A program made the translations under genes and the position numbers. This document shows positions 29,301 through 38,098 of a stretch of DNA of 64,000 bases, piece by piece; position 1 is the first letter of the stretch, and the number at the start of each line of letters is the position of its first letter. The notes beneath the pieces were generated by a model that was not told the DNA's origin, did not search any database, and saw only the letters and a program-made list of their open reading frames with translations. Origin of the DNA: Owenia fusiformis. Lineage: Eukaryota; Annelida; Polychaeta; Sabellida; Oweniidae. Where the stretch lies: the NCBI GenBank assembly GCA_903813345.2, contig CAIIXF020000011.1:33536166-33600165 (forward strand). Direction: 5' to 3'.

Positions 29301-32300
29301 TGACATGTTGTTATAGTTTCCAACCTTTTTGTGGTTGGTGTTTGGGTTTCAGTGGCTTGTGTTTGGCAGTTCGTGTTCAGCGTTGTGACATTTTGCAAAT
29401 AAATGCCTTGTCATCACTAAGTCATGCCCTCTAAAAATCATTTCTGTATCCTCCAGGACGTCTGAATAGACCATCAACAAGTTCAGAAGATGAGCTCCCC
29501 GACCCAACCCTTGAAGAATCAGTTGGATTGCGAAATGCTCGACAATACGCAGCCGAGGTATCCTTCAGTACAAGAAGAGGCCAGCTAGCTCAGAATGAGG
29601 CTACATCTCACAATGAGGCTGAGTCGGCAATGAGTACTATTCAAGAACAGCGGGCTTCCAGTAGCCACCAACAAGCATCTTCCAGTTTGATAGCTGGTGA
29701 TCTAGCAAGACAAACCGAAGCAGTCAGTCTAGAGTCATCAGAATCTGAGGACACTCCTATTACTTTAGATATCCCAACTGACAGTTCAAATCTTGACAGT
29801 GATGATATCGAAGCTACAGACAGCCAACAGCCAACTTCAAGTGGGAATGTATATGGCACACTTCCTGGTTTAGACCAATCAGGGGCTTCAGTACCTGTGA
29901 CTGGATCACAAAGGACTTCTGTATCTGATATAGAGCCACTTAGGTCTATTGGTCCCAGGACAGAGCGGCCCAGAGGTTGTAGTACATTATCCCAGATGTT
30001 GGGTGTTATAATTGAGGATGATAGGACACAAGAATCTCAACAACAAAATGATGGTAGTGCACATACAAGTAGCAATGCAGATACAAGTAGCACTGTACAT
30101 ACAAATAGCAATGTACATACAAGTAGCAATGTACATACAAGTAGTAGTGTACATACAAGTAGCAATGTACATACAAGTAGCAATGTTCATACAAGTAGCA
30201 ATGTACATACTAGTAGCAATGTACATACAGGTAGCAATGTACATACAAGTAGCAATGTACATACAAATAGCAATGTACATACAAGTAGCAATGTACAAGC
30301 ATGCAGTAGTAAACATTCAGAGAGCAATGCACATTCATATAACAGTGCACATCAGAGTAGCAGTAACAATGTACAACCAAGTACTTCTTCAACAAGAGGT
30401 TACTGTGGAAATAAGGACTCTAAAAGTGTTGAAAAATCACACAATCCAGCCGATGAGGCAGATCCACTTGGATGTGAAAAGCAAACTCCTAAAATTGAGG
30501 CACAATCTAGTCAGAATAACACCAATGTTGGGGATACAAAAGCCACTAGTGCATCAAGAAAAAGACCAAATTCTGATTCTGATACACATGAACATGGTAG
30601 CAAGATGAAAGTTCCCGATGGAGGAATTGCTGCATTGTTTCGTCGTCAGTTAGATCAATCTTCCTCGACAACATCATCCAGTTCCACCAGCAATTCTCAA
30701 CATGGTATCACGGTTATATCTTCCCATCATGCAACAGGACAAGTTGCCATGACACGATCGAACCCAAGTTCTGAGAGTTTAGCTGTTGCGGCACTTGGCC
30801 ATGGCAGCCAGGCAATAACAATTGTTTCATCAAATGAGGCAGTGGTAACATCTTCTGGTAGTTCAATTTCAGTTACAGTAAGTTCAAGTGAATCGGGAAA
30901 ACCTGCTGCACGCCGTACCCACGTACCGACACTTTCGTCGCTATTCAGGTCTCAACTAAGTGACAGGCCTTCAGTGGGAGAGGGTCCTAAGGTGATTAAA
31001 CTAACTACTCCTAAACCTGAACAGCAACGATCTATCACAGAGAAAAGTCAGCAATCAGTAGATAACAACAACCCAACTATAACATCAACTACTTCAACTG
31101 CACAACCAATGACCCAACTGCAGAATTATCTTGCACAGCAGACTGTAAACCAACGAGATAATGCCTTTGATACAATCATTAGACAGTCACTAGAAGGTCC
31201 GGGGGTAGAAGGCAGTGCACAGAGACGTCGTCAGTTACCAACTCTTCCACAACCACGTATGATCCCGGGACAATTGCCCAGACTGAGGCAGCCTTCAGTT
31301 TCCAGGCAGTCGAGAATTGAGTCTATTATACGATCCCAGTTGGGTGTCCCTAGGCCAGCTCCATCTGTTATCAGCACTCCAACGTCACTTACCACCACCA
31401 TGACACCTATTGCCTTTCCAAATATAGCTTCTCAGGATCCATCAATGACGGAGGGAAGTCAGCTTATGTCCCAGCTACAAGAGCATACACATACACGCAC
31501 CAATGGTGATCACAACAGTACCAACCAACGCGATACTTGTGTAATGTGTGGTAACTTTACAGCACCCAGTAGAGCCAATTTACGCCCACCATTGAGAAGA
31601 TCTAGTACCCCTCCACCGGTTCCAGAGACCAGTATCCCACCTGTAAGTAGTCCCAGTCCCATAGAAAATAGTTCCCCTGCTGTTTCAACAGGCCCCCCAC
31701 CACTGACTTCACTGGTGGCCTCACAAGTGTCAAGAATGCATGATAACTCAAATGATGTCAATGAATTTCCAATAGAGGTTATGAGACAAGATGTCCGACC
31801 AGATGATAATGTTCGTCAGTCTGACCCTGGATTTGGATTATCCAACTCTGGAGACAGATCTCGGTGGATTCGAGATCAAGTACATAGACAAGTACGTCGA
31901 CATATACAACTCGATGATAATCCTACTACATCCCGATTAAGAGAGCCTCGATCACGGCCATCTAATATTCCAACATTCAGGCAGCGTTTCTTGGAGCGCC
32001 AAAATCGTCTTTTGAGACGTGGTCTACGTCAACCTTACCAAGATCCATCTGCAGCTCCTGGAGCCATACCTAATATAACTGTCACCCAACCAGATTATGA
32101 CGCAAACTCTGGAGTCTCTAGCGCAGAAGAGGAACTAAGGGGCCTCAGAGAAGAGTATCGACGTAGCCAGAATGTCCTAGATGGCGCTAGTTACCCTTCA
32201 ATGACAATACAAGTCAGAAGGCGACAGCTTCAAGAGGAAATACAGTTGTAAGTATATTCAGGGATTTCTTATTTTATTAGATCAGAGGTTACTGAATTTA

Positions 32301-35156
32301 TGAAACTTTAAACCTACCTCATGTTTTTGAGGGATAGGCTTCTACCTCATTAGTTGTTTGAAAAACAGCAACATAAAAACAGTAACAGGACTATAATTGT
32401 CAAGCCTGTGTTACCAGAGAGGTAGCTGTTATGATATTGAATGAATATTATTTCTTATATTTTTAATGTGATCAAAATTTGTTTTCAGGATGAGAACAGA
32501 AGCTTCAAGACGTCGCCAGGAGCAACTTGAGCGTGACCGCCACTTGCATGCACTTCAGAGGCGCCATCTACATCCTCATTATGCTGTCAGTATCCTAGAC
32601 GAGACAGTGAACAGACCAGACGATGGTTTACAGTCAGCTATCAACAGAGCAATAGCAGGTATTGCATCTGGTGGAAGTTCCGCAGGTTCGTCCATCCCTC
32701 AAAGAAATGGGGTGGCTGAAAAACAAATTCAAACTCAGATGAATCATTCAACTTTATAGAAAAAGATGACATACATGTACATACAATTTTACAAGTCAAA
32801 AAATGTTTAAAGATTCTCCCAACTCATCTCTTGTTTTGTTGCATGCTTAATGACTTCTATGTGATGCTATGTGTTATTGAGTTATTTATGCCATGCTTTA
32901 TTGATGGCCTCTATATTCCAGGTGCTTTCATGGGTTCAGGAGAAGCAGCAGTAGCTAGCAATATTATCAATGTAACATATAGAATCCAACAGTGGGACTT
33001 CCGACAGTTTCAGCCTCCAGATCTCACAAGAGGTTAGTCTTGAGATAGTGTTTTTGAATTTCTTTTTTTAAAAATAAGTCTCACAGCTTTTAAAGAAAAG
33101 ATCCAAACCAATATCAAAATCAACATTTTGCAACATTATTCAATGGTTTTGTAAAAAGGGAAAATTTGTATTTCACTTGGGTCTTTGAATTAAAGTTATC
33201 ATTCTTAATTAACCTTGACTATACATGAGTAAATGGTTTCACTCAACTAAAGTTTAAATATGTCTTAGAAAATATTTTCTCACAATGTTAATTCATTATT
33301 TTTCAGTGGAGGATGGAATGGTTGTACCACATTGCAACATTCACAATGACGCAAGTGTGGATATTTCCTCTAGTGGCAGAATGCTCGCAACGTTTGTTCC
33401 CAGTCACAGAGGTTTCCCTGACGATACAATCCTAGCAATGTACTCATTAGAGAAGGATAACTTTGGACATTGCTTGTTTACTAAATGCTTTGGTGAGTAT
33501 TGTTGAGATATAAAGTACTTGTCAACAAATGTTTATTAGAATTATATAATATATCAGAAAACAGTGGTTAATTTCAGCTTTCACTAATACTATGACATCT
33601 TAAGATTTTCAATAAATATAACATGTGATTGTTCCCTGTGTAATTTCTAGAAAATTGCAGGTACCATAAACCTTTTCAAAACTCCAAAAAATAACATTGA
33701 TAAAAGAAGTAGCCTATATTCCTTCTGAAATCCAATCCCTGAGCCCAGATTAAAATATAATTTTGATAGAATGACTCTCAAAGTATTTGCGTAAATTGAG
33801 AGGTCCCAACATAGGTATGAGACTTATTTCCAGCCCCTTTCATATATTTTTCATTTGAATTATTTCTGTGTATATGAATAAACTTTTCTTAATATCGATA
33901 TTTGTGCAGTGAATAAAGATTGTAATCATTGATATTCCAGGGCCTAATGTTGTGTCACTCAGTATTTCACCAATGGACGACCACGTCCTGATTGGTCTAG
34001 CATCTAAGAGGTTGTCATGGAGCTTTGTGCAGGAGCAAGTCATTGCACAGATATATAAGCTGGAGAATCGTGACCAGGGAGAGGAATCAATGAGGGTATG
34101 TATTCTTAGAGAATTGACATTAGTCATAGCTGAACCATGAAACTGTTCTCCTTTGAAAAATTACCCAGGCGATGCTGTATTAAATGTATGTTGTAGAAGT
34201 TAGATATATGAATTTGGTTTTTTGTTTAATTTTCATTGTTCAGCAATAAATACTTGTACATCAATTCTAGAAATATAATATTAATGTGAGCTATGATCCT
34301 TAAAAAAGACTGCTTTAAAATTTCAGCTGGTAACAGATATTTGTCATCCATGTAGCAGTAATGACCACCGTACACGGCTCAGCCTCAATTCAGCAAGATG
34401 GCTGCCAGGCCCTGGGGAGGGAATCGTCTATGGAACTAACAAAGGACATCTAAGTATATGTAGGCCCAAGCCAAGGTATGTAAAACAGGTTTCATTTAAA
34501 AAATTATTTTTGTTTGGCTCAATAGCTTTATATTAATGTTTCATATGAATACTAAAACACTTACAGTGGTGAGAATTAATTCATGAGATTAGATGTACTG
34601 CCCTCTTTTTTTGGGGATATATTTACCTCTCTTAAAATGATCTAAGCCAAAGTACCAAAAAATCAGATTTTTTTGTGGCTCAGTAGCTTATACTTCAAGT
34701 GAAAACTTAATGATTACTGCAGTATCGAGGATTAATTCAATGTCCTACCCTCTTTTTTGAGGATACATTTGCATCACTCAAAAATTATTAAAAATAATGC
34801 CTATATAAGTGGTAGATATGCTTCATGGATTGTTTGATTATGATCATGAATTATTCATGCATCACATAAAAATGGGATAAACTGGAATTTATATATTCGC
34901 CCTAGATTCACAAGTCAGAATTAACTAAGTATCTAAAAACTATTTTAATTTCTATTCCAGTTATCCAATCTCTGAATCTGAGACAAAGATTGGCACATCA
35001 TCAGCGGTGCGTCGTAATCTTACTTTACGTCTTCATCAGGATACACTACAATCACGGATAAGAAATCGTATCAGCCATGCTGCGACGCAAACCTCCCTAA
35101 GGAGGACAAGGCGAACAGCTGCGACGCAGACTGAGCATGATTCAGATTCGGATTGA
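2129..35156 (+). CDS. AMBRA1: AMBRA1 orthologue, autophagy scaffold and CUL4-DDB1 substrate adaptor (13 coding exons)
   Basis: In vertebrates AMBRA1 binds Beclin 1, BCL2, dynein light chain and DDB1, promotes autophagosome nucleation and targets D-type cyclins for degradation. Exons joined by me: 2129-2302, 6978-7036, 26390-26573, 26941-27119, 27439-27537, 28814-29028, 29457-32247, 32489-32658, 32922-33032, 33307-33492, 33941-34095, 34327-34475, 34961-35156. All junctions are GT/AG and the sum is 4,668 nt (1,555 residues; human is about 1,298). Residues about 67-232 form the first part of the propeller ([30 protein letters not shown]). Residues about 233-1290 are low-complexity Ser/Gln/Arg-rich disorder. 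Residues about 1291-1490 form the second propeller part ([35 protein letters not shown]). The tail has TQT motifs near 1533 and 1546. The start ATG has A at -3 and G at +4, but a further 5' exon is possible. The acceptor of exon 6 is the least certain junction. Confidence 0.93.
2821..3910 (+). mobile_element. Retroposon-like element with 12-bp TSD and internal satellite
   Basis: Flanked by the perfect direct repeat ACTGAACCATAT (2809-2820 and 3911-3922). Starts with a small hairpin (CGAACGAAGTTCG) and (CCGT)n, and ends in a short A-run. In the middle, four units of about 135-147 bases repeat (GTAGTGGAGCGATTTTG blocks at about 3221, 3356, 3502, 3638), rich in AAAATGGCCGCCATTTT palindromes. Variable-length TSD plus A-tail suggests LINE-type mobilisation. 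No coding frame. Confidence 0.75.
3964..4140. repeat. Fragment of a hAT-like MITE family
   Basis: Begins CCTGTAGCCAGCGTTTGCC and then a G-run. The same family occurs inverted at 63029-63211. Only one recognisable end here. Confidence 0.4.
5090..6702 (+). mobile_element. Long tandem-core element, copy A
   Basis: The 5' end is a hairpin (TGTCACCAC, 5-base loop, GTGGTGACA) and is present twice, at 5090 and 5137, as if a second copy landed in the first. Then follow a GGCGTC-rich stretch and about 10 imperfect units of 100-120 bases (GACATTTGACCTTCAATGACC, AAAATCATCTACATGTTCTC). The 3' end is GGTGGTGACATTTTGTCATG, then TTAATGCCTTGT. Modular ends with a tandem core resemble pearl/HINE Helitron-like elements of bivalves. 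Lies in AMBRA1 intron 1. Confidence 0.8.
6978..7036 (+). CDS. AMBRA1: AMBRA1 exon 2 (first WD40 strand)
   Basis: A 59-nt exon between TTTTTTAG and GTGAGT. It encodes [20 protein letters not shown], matching the vertebrate segment with S-x-R-S-T-F-L-x-x-F-S-P-D. Too short for ordinary ORF detection, but the phase fits both neighbours. Confidence 0.9.
7060..7208. mobile_element. MITE with CAGGCCCATAGC ends
   Basis: Inverted ends CAGGCCCATAGC / GCTATGGGCCTG, 149 bases, just after the exon 2 donor of AMBRA1. The CAG..CTG ends are hAT-like; no clear 8-bp duplication is seen. Confidence 0.6.
7209..9081. other. AMBRA1 intron 2, left part
   Basis: AT-rich, non-coding. A CACTCATACTGACAT-type imperfect repeat runs from about 7300 to 7530. 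No gene seen. Confidence 0.5.
9082..11503. repeat. Cluster of nested hairpin elements bounded by an inverted repeat
   Basis: Outer inverted repeat of about 36 bases built on AAGGGTTATGTACTGGGAGG (9082 and 11503 ends). Inside are a 15-bp perfect pair GTTTATCCCATACTT (9423-9437 / 9809-9823), a 142-base hairpin 9829-9970 and a 345-base element 11006-11350 with 24-bp perfect ends. A further hairpin lies at about 11357-11480. Several carry a GCGGGCAGATATA core. Short copy C also lies inside. No transposase. Confidence 0.65.
10036..10150 (+). mobile_element. Short (core-less) member of the same family, copy C
   Basis: Has the 5' hairpin (CCACCACAAGTGGTG), GACATATTGTTATAGTCTCC and the 3' end GGTGGTGACATTTTGCATG with CCTTGT. 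It lacks the tandem core, only 115 bases. Confidence 0.75.
12118..14160. repeat. CCATGG palindrome satellite field
   Basis: About 2 kb dominated by ACCATGGTATACCATGG, CAATGAAATACCATGG and related words on both strands. A large hairpin lies at 12231-12539 (arms about 140 bases). From about 13260 to 13960, units of about 120-125 bases (GGTCAGGAACATGGCAATG, CAACCATGATATACCATGG) repeat in tandem. The open frames here are repeat artefacts. Confidence 0.8.
14161..17289. other. AMBRA1 intron 2, middle
   Basis: AT-rich DNA without recognised gene or clear element. Short open frames (for example 15857-16057) have no family resemblance. Confidence 0.5.
17290..17613. mobile_element. TTAA-flanked MITE with CCCTTTCNCGACG ends
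   Basis: TTAA at 17290-17293 and 17610-17613. Inverted ends CCCTTTCACGACG and CCCTTTCCCGACG. The left end carries a GGGCTCC/GGAGCCC hairpin. End sequence and TTAA target are typical of piggyBac-type MITEs. Confidence 0.8.
17821..20678. mobile_element. 2.86 kb TTAA-bounded non-autonomous element
   Basis: The first 20 bases, TTAAAGGGAATGCGAAGTTT, are repeated exactly in inverse orientation at 20659-20678, with TTAA as the outermost bases. Subterminal inverted similarity (GACGTCATTGATGCC blocks near 17990 and 20480) supports a single unit. The interior has locally higher GC (about 19500-19900) and no transposase-like frame. Lies in AMBRA1 intron 2. Confidence 0.8.
21709..21808. mobile_element. 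Short MITE with AGTAAAACCTGTATAAGTG end
   Basis: Imperfect inverted ends around AGTAAAACCTGT, with internal GAAACACCT / GAGGTGTTTC pairs. Related to the element at 23881-24045. Confidence 0.5.
22524..22774. mobile_element. hAT-like MITE with CAGGGGCATAGCC-type ends
   Basis: Left CATAGGCGTAGCCAGGG, right GGCTATGCCCCTG. About 250 bases, with an internal C-run and A-rich tract. Confidence 0.5.
23881..24045. mobile_element. Short MITE with ACAGTAAAACCTGTC end
   Basis: Right end reads in reverse ACAGTAAAACCTGTCTATG. The left end AGTGAAATCTGTGAAATAG is a diverged inverse. Repeated GTAGAACAC words inside. Same family as 21709-21808. Confidence 0.55.
24046..26389. other. AMBRA1 intron 2, right part
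   Basis: AT-rich, no gene or convincing element seen up to the exon 3 acceptor. Confidence 0.5.
26390..26573 (+). CDS. AMBRA1: AMBRA1 exon 3 (WD40 repeat)
   Basis: Acceptor TTTTCCAG, donor GTATGT. Encodes [17 protein letters not shown], then [17 protein letters not shown] and [15 protein letters not shown]. These are the most conserved residues of the AMBRA1 N-terminal propeller, including the GH and WD dipeptides of the repeat. A 19.35 kb intron separates it from exon 2. Confidence 0.96.
26941..27119 (+). CDS. AMBRA1: AMBRA1 exon 4 (WD40 repeat)
   Basis: Acceptor ATTTTTCCAG, donor GTATGT, 179 nt. Encodes [17 protein letters not shown] and [12 protein letters not shown], closely matching the second blade of vertebrate AMBRA1. 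Ends in phase 2. Confidence 0.96.
27439..27537 (+). CDS. AMBRA1: AMBRA1 exon 5 (end of N-terminal propeller half)
   Basis: Acceptor TTTCGTAG, donor GTATTA. Encodes [19 protein letters not shown], the vertebrate R-F-D-P-L-G-H-Y-L segment. It marks where the first half of the split propeller ends and the disordered insert begins. Confidence 0.93.
27679..28666 (+). mobile_element. Decayed mariner-type transposon with duplicated inverted 3' end
   Basis: Ends CAGGGTGTCC / GGACACCCTG flanked by TA. The plus strand from about 28020 codes broken transposase pieces ([21 protein letters not shown]). The latter holds the third catalytic Asp of a mariner/Tc1 catalytic domain. Stops and shifts interrupt it. 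The terminal about 230 bases at each side are inverted copies that both contain the transposase C-terminus (GAHLRHVL on minus, left; AHFEHVL on plus, right). Lies in AMBRA1 intron 5. Confidence 0.8.
28814..29028 (+). CDS. AMBRA1: AMBRA1 exon 6 (start of disordered insert)
   Basis: Donor GTAAGT at 29029 is clear and its phase joins to exon 7 as Arg. The 5' end is uncertain. Phase requires an acceptor after AG at 28812-28813 or 28794-28795, both with poor pyrimidine tracts; the better-looking AG at 28826-28827 breaks the frame. Encoded protein is Asn/Ser/Gln-rich ([20 protein letters not shown]), helical and charged. Confidence 0.7.
29265..29411 (+). mobile_element. Short member of the same family, copy D
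   Basis: ATGTCACCTCCACAAG start with a partial duplication, GACATGTTGTTATAGTTTCC, and an end in TGTGACATTTTGCAAATAAA plus TGCCTTGT. Sits in AMBRA1 intron 6, ending about 45 bases before the exon 7 acceptor. Confidence 0.7.
29457..32247 (+). CDS. AMBRA1: AMBRA1 exon 7, giant exon coding the disordered region
   Basis: A 2.79 kb exon opened by TCCTCCAG and closed by GTAAGT, one continuous frame of about 930 codons. It covers the region that in vertebrates binds Beclin 1. It is rich in Ser, Thr, Gln and Arg, with repeated short blocks of the type ALFRRQL, SLFRSQL and IIRSQLG. It contains an 18-nt tandem array coding VHTSSN repeats (about 30058-30300) and a CVMC pair near 31538 matching the position of a C-x-x-C pair in the vertebrate protein. 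Confidence 0.95.
30058..30300 (+). repeat. 18-nt coding tandem repeat (VHTSSN) in AMBRA1
   Basis: About 13 near-identical units of GTACATACAAGTAGCAAT in frame within exon 7. Several other frames on both strands also stay open through the array, giving spurious ORFs. Confidence 0.9.
32489..32658 (+). CDS. AMBRA1: AMBRA1 exon 8 (Arg-rich linker)
   Basis: Acceptor GTTTTCAG. Encodes [15 protein letters not shown] and a His/Arg-rich stretch, ending AINRAIAG. Two in-frame donors exist (GTATTG at 32659, GTTCGT at 32686). I chose the first because joining to exon 9 gives [19 protein letters not shown], which aligns without a gap to the vertebrate protein. Confidence 0.88.
32922..33032 (+). CDS. AMBRA1: AMBRA1 exon 9 (C-terminal propeller half begins)
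   Basis: Acceptor TATTCCAG, donor GTTAGT. Encodes [14 protein letters not shown] and TYRIQQWDF, the re-entry into the WD40 fold in AMBRA1. Confidence 0.95.
33307..33492 (+). CDS. AMBRA1: AMBRA1 exon 10 (WD40 strand set)
   Basis: Acceptor ATTTTTCAG, donor GTGAGT. Encodes [34 protein letters not shown] and LFTKCFG, collinear with the vertebrate protein. Confidence 0.96.
33941..34095 (+). CDS. AMBRA1: AMBRA1 exon 11 (WD40 strand set)
   Basis: Acceptor GATATTCCAG, donor GTATGT. Encodes [23 protein letters not shown], and [10 protein letters not shown], ending ESMR as in vertebrate AMBRA1. Confidence 0.96.
34327..34475 (+). CDS. AMBRA1: AMBRA1 exon 12 (last WD40 strands)
   Basis: Acceptor AAATTTCAG, donor GTATGT. 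Encodes [19 protein letters not shown] and [13 protein letters not shown], the final conserved propeller residues. The vertebrate protein continues here with a LIR-containing linker that is not seen in this gene. Confidence 0.95.
34961..35156 (+). CDS. AMBRA1: AMBRA1 exon 13, terminal exon with two TQT motifs
   Basis: Acceptor TTCTATTCCAG; TGA at 35154-35156. The tail is basic and ends [24 protein letters not shown]. The paired T-Q-T tripeptides match the two dynein-light-chain (DYNLL) binding motifs of vertebrate AMBRA1 in order and spacing. Vertebrates carry about 180 further residues after them; this protein stops seven residues after the second motif. Confidence 0.92.
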
Positions 35157-35342
35157 TTTTTAATGATGAATAATTTATCATGTCTTTGTGATTATAAACT
35201 TTAATTTTTTACAAATAATTCTTTACTAAAAAATGTATTTATTAATAATATTGTTAAACATTAAGGTAGGCCTTGGAGAATAAGTTATCAGGACAAATTA
35301 CAGATGATCAGTCTCGATCCACCTTAGCTTATTGGAACCCAT

Positions 35343-35348
35343 AATAAA
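35343..35348 (+). promoter_or_regulatory. Candidate AMBRA1 polyadenylation signal
   Basis: The canonical hexamer AATAAA lies about 190 bases after the stop codon. Other hexamers further downstream (for example near 37161) could give longer 3' ends. Confidence 0.35.
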
Positions 35349-36218
35349 ACCAGACTAATTTGAACACTTCTGGAACTGGCCAGAATTTGATTGGATTAGT
35401 AGTTGTTCACTCTTCCTTGTTCTTTTAAATGTGAATCAAAGGGAGATATAAATATTAGGTCTGAGAAAAAGTGATACACAGGCTGCGCAGCACTATATCT
35501 TGCCAAGTATTTAATGACCATAATTTTATCATACTCTTATAGACACTCATTGTAAAAATAACATTTTAATGTAGGCTTTAATGTAGGCAGCATAGAATGC
35601 GATATCTGGGTGATAAATATGAACCTTTTGTTTGAGGAATGACATCTTGTGGATCTGCTTGTAAAGTGACATTTTGGATGTCAGCTAAAAAAGCTGCCAT
35701 CTATTAATATAGGTCTATAGTTCTGATATACATGTATTAAAAATTAATGTAAGTTGAATCTATACTGCATTATATTACAAACCCAGCGAAACGTTTATAT
35801 GGAAGTCGATGGGAAAGTAAGCAGCGATATCCACCAATATTTTGCCACTTGCGATATTAATCGAAAGACAGCTTTCTTTAGTAACCATGACAACATTATG
35901 ACGTTTCATTTCTACCAAATTATATGTGCACACAGATGTGTAACATCATTGATACAAGGTAGCCATGGGAATAGAAGTATGTTATACATAGGTTATGTCA
36001 CTATGCCATGAAATATGCCTTCGTTCTTGCCCAAATATAGGGTCCCCTAAGGTCTGCTTGTATCGGCAGAAGTTAGGCAACATTTCTCATTATAGTGCCA
36101 TAACTTATAAATAAGTTCTATAGTTTTGATACACATATCTATCCTACATGACACTGTTATACAGTTCTAGTATACATGTCTTAATGTAAATTGAACCTAT
36201 ATAGAGGTTCTTATATGA

Positions 36219-36336
36219 GTACCTGTGCCAGATCGTCCATTCTTGATGAGCTTTGATAATTCTTCTTTATCGGTCGAAGACGAGATAAAGAAACATTATC
36301 AAAGCGAGTCAAGAATGGACGATATTGCACAGGTAC
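36219..36336. repeat. Long near-perfect hairpin
   Basis: Arms of about 53 bases, GTACCTGTGCCAGATCGTCC to TTCTTTATC on the left and the inverse on the right with few mismatches, around a loop of about 12 bases. May be a MITE or a structured 3' flank element. Confidence 0.75.
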
Positions 36337-37899
36337 AAGTACAAGAAAGTTTTTCACATATGACTATGCCATATTTTCACCATTTTATCATAATACTGAG
36401 TGAAAAATAGCTTCAAATTAATTGATCTTTATCTTTCAATTGTTATGACGTCATAACAATATTGAAGAAAATACATAGATACACGTGGCAACGTGTTATG
36501 GCGTCACATCTTAGTTTTGTAGAATTAACATGGATACTCATAGCAATGGTGTGTCCGTTTCCATGTTGTTAATGTTTATAGACCAGTGATGTCACAAGTA
36601 AATCTCATCTTGCACGTGTGACTTTTTAGGATGAAAGATGGCAATATCTTGCATGGGGTAAAGATGGCTGTATCTTTGTTAGTCATATGAGAAAATTTAG
36701 TTCTGATGTACACATTTATAATGAACTTCTGTTTTTGTTTTTGGTTGCTACGCAATTTGTACAATAGTAATTCATTGTACAAGGAGTGATCCATATATTC
36801 TGATAAAAATGCTTGTCTATTGAATGATAATTCATTTGGATTGTAGGGTATATCATTGTACATTATTAAATATAATTGTACTTGTTGAATATATATTGTA
36901 CATGTTAAATATATTGTACATGTTAAATGTGAATGGAATTCAGAGAATCTAATGGAGAATTATATTTTTGTAAATAATTGTAAAGTTAAGGATTTCTAAT
37001 GTTTCTCTTGACCAATTTCTTGCAAAAAGAAATATTGAGTTTATATAGCACAGGACCAGATCTATGTCATTATAGCAACAAAAAGATTTATTTAAATGGT
37101 TATAAATGCATTGTTATTGAAAAACATTTGCCCATTGTACAAAAATGAGGTCACTTATGAAATAAAATTGTACTAGAAACCGCTTGTCCTGTTATCTTCT
37201 TTATTCAGCACTTCTCGTATTACTAAATATCCAACTTACAGACTTATCCCATCAGTTTTGTTGGAAAACTGAATCCACTCTAGCTGCCTAAACTCTGGTG
37301 ATTATTACATAAGAAGGTTTTACTACTATAGAAATAGTTAATTTGGCTCCAGCTTTTAATTTGAAAAAGCGAATTTTCACCTTTGCTAAAAACTTGATAA
37401 AAAATCCCAAGGAATTTGCAACATTGGAGTCTGTCACTGGTCTCGTATCAACTTACTGCCCCCCCCGCCTTAATTGCTCCATATCTAGATAATATTCCTT
37501 TCAGAGACTTGTAGAGCTTTGAAAAATAGAATCTTGAGTGGAAGAAGTCATAACTCATAATTGTTTATTCATCGAAATTGACAATTCAATATGTGACTTG
37601 AGGTCCATATATTGAACTCGTCTTTTGATCAGATGCTGATTGGGATGTCAACTGTAAGCACAATGTGTCTCAGTTGTGCCCATTCATTAAAAAAATGAGT
37701 TAACAAGACACAATGCTTAATATTTCACTTTGACAAGCTTGAAGAGTAAAATGGCCACCATGTAATTTACATGATATATATAGCATGCTTAAAATCTAAT
37801 TAGATCTTGGTACTATCAAGCAGTTTTCCAGGAATTTTGATTAAGAGATTAAGGAGGCGCATGCCTGCACACATGCCAAATTGCATTAGACATGACGAT

Positions 37900-38098
37900 A
37901 TACAGTGTGTCAAATAAATATGTTCTCCCCTTAGTCTCCCACATTATGTTGCATAACATTTTTGTCTTCATGATGCCTGAATTGTTCTTTAGCACATTCA
38001 AACTAGGCTTCATGGAGCAACAATTAGATGCACTTTCATGCACCAAATTTCATACTTACGAAATTAAGGGGAGAACATATTTTTTTGATAACATCTGA
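37900..38098. mobile_element. MITE-like inverted repeat with TATGTTCTCCCCTTA
   Basis: Perfect 15-base pair TATGTTCTCCCCTTA / TAAGGGGAGAACATA about 150 bases apart, extended outward by an imperfect GTGTCAAATAAA match. Confidence 0.45.

Noticed and set aside
29987-30395. Minus-strand frames with MYIATC or YLYVHC repeats
   Set aside because: Shadows of the same 18-nt array.
30012-30608. A 198-codon open frame overlapping AMBRA1 exon 7
   Set aside because: It follows an 18-nt tandem repeat that is open in several frames. The AMBRA1 frame is continuous over 2.8 kb and splices correctly, so the overlap is an artefact.
32659-32759. Exon 8 read-through to a stop at 32759 as an alternative AMBRA1 end
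   Set aside because: The clear exon 9-13 continuation of the propeller and a fitting donor make this an intron; a retained-intron isoform cannot be excluded.
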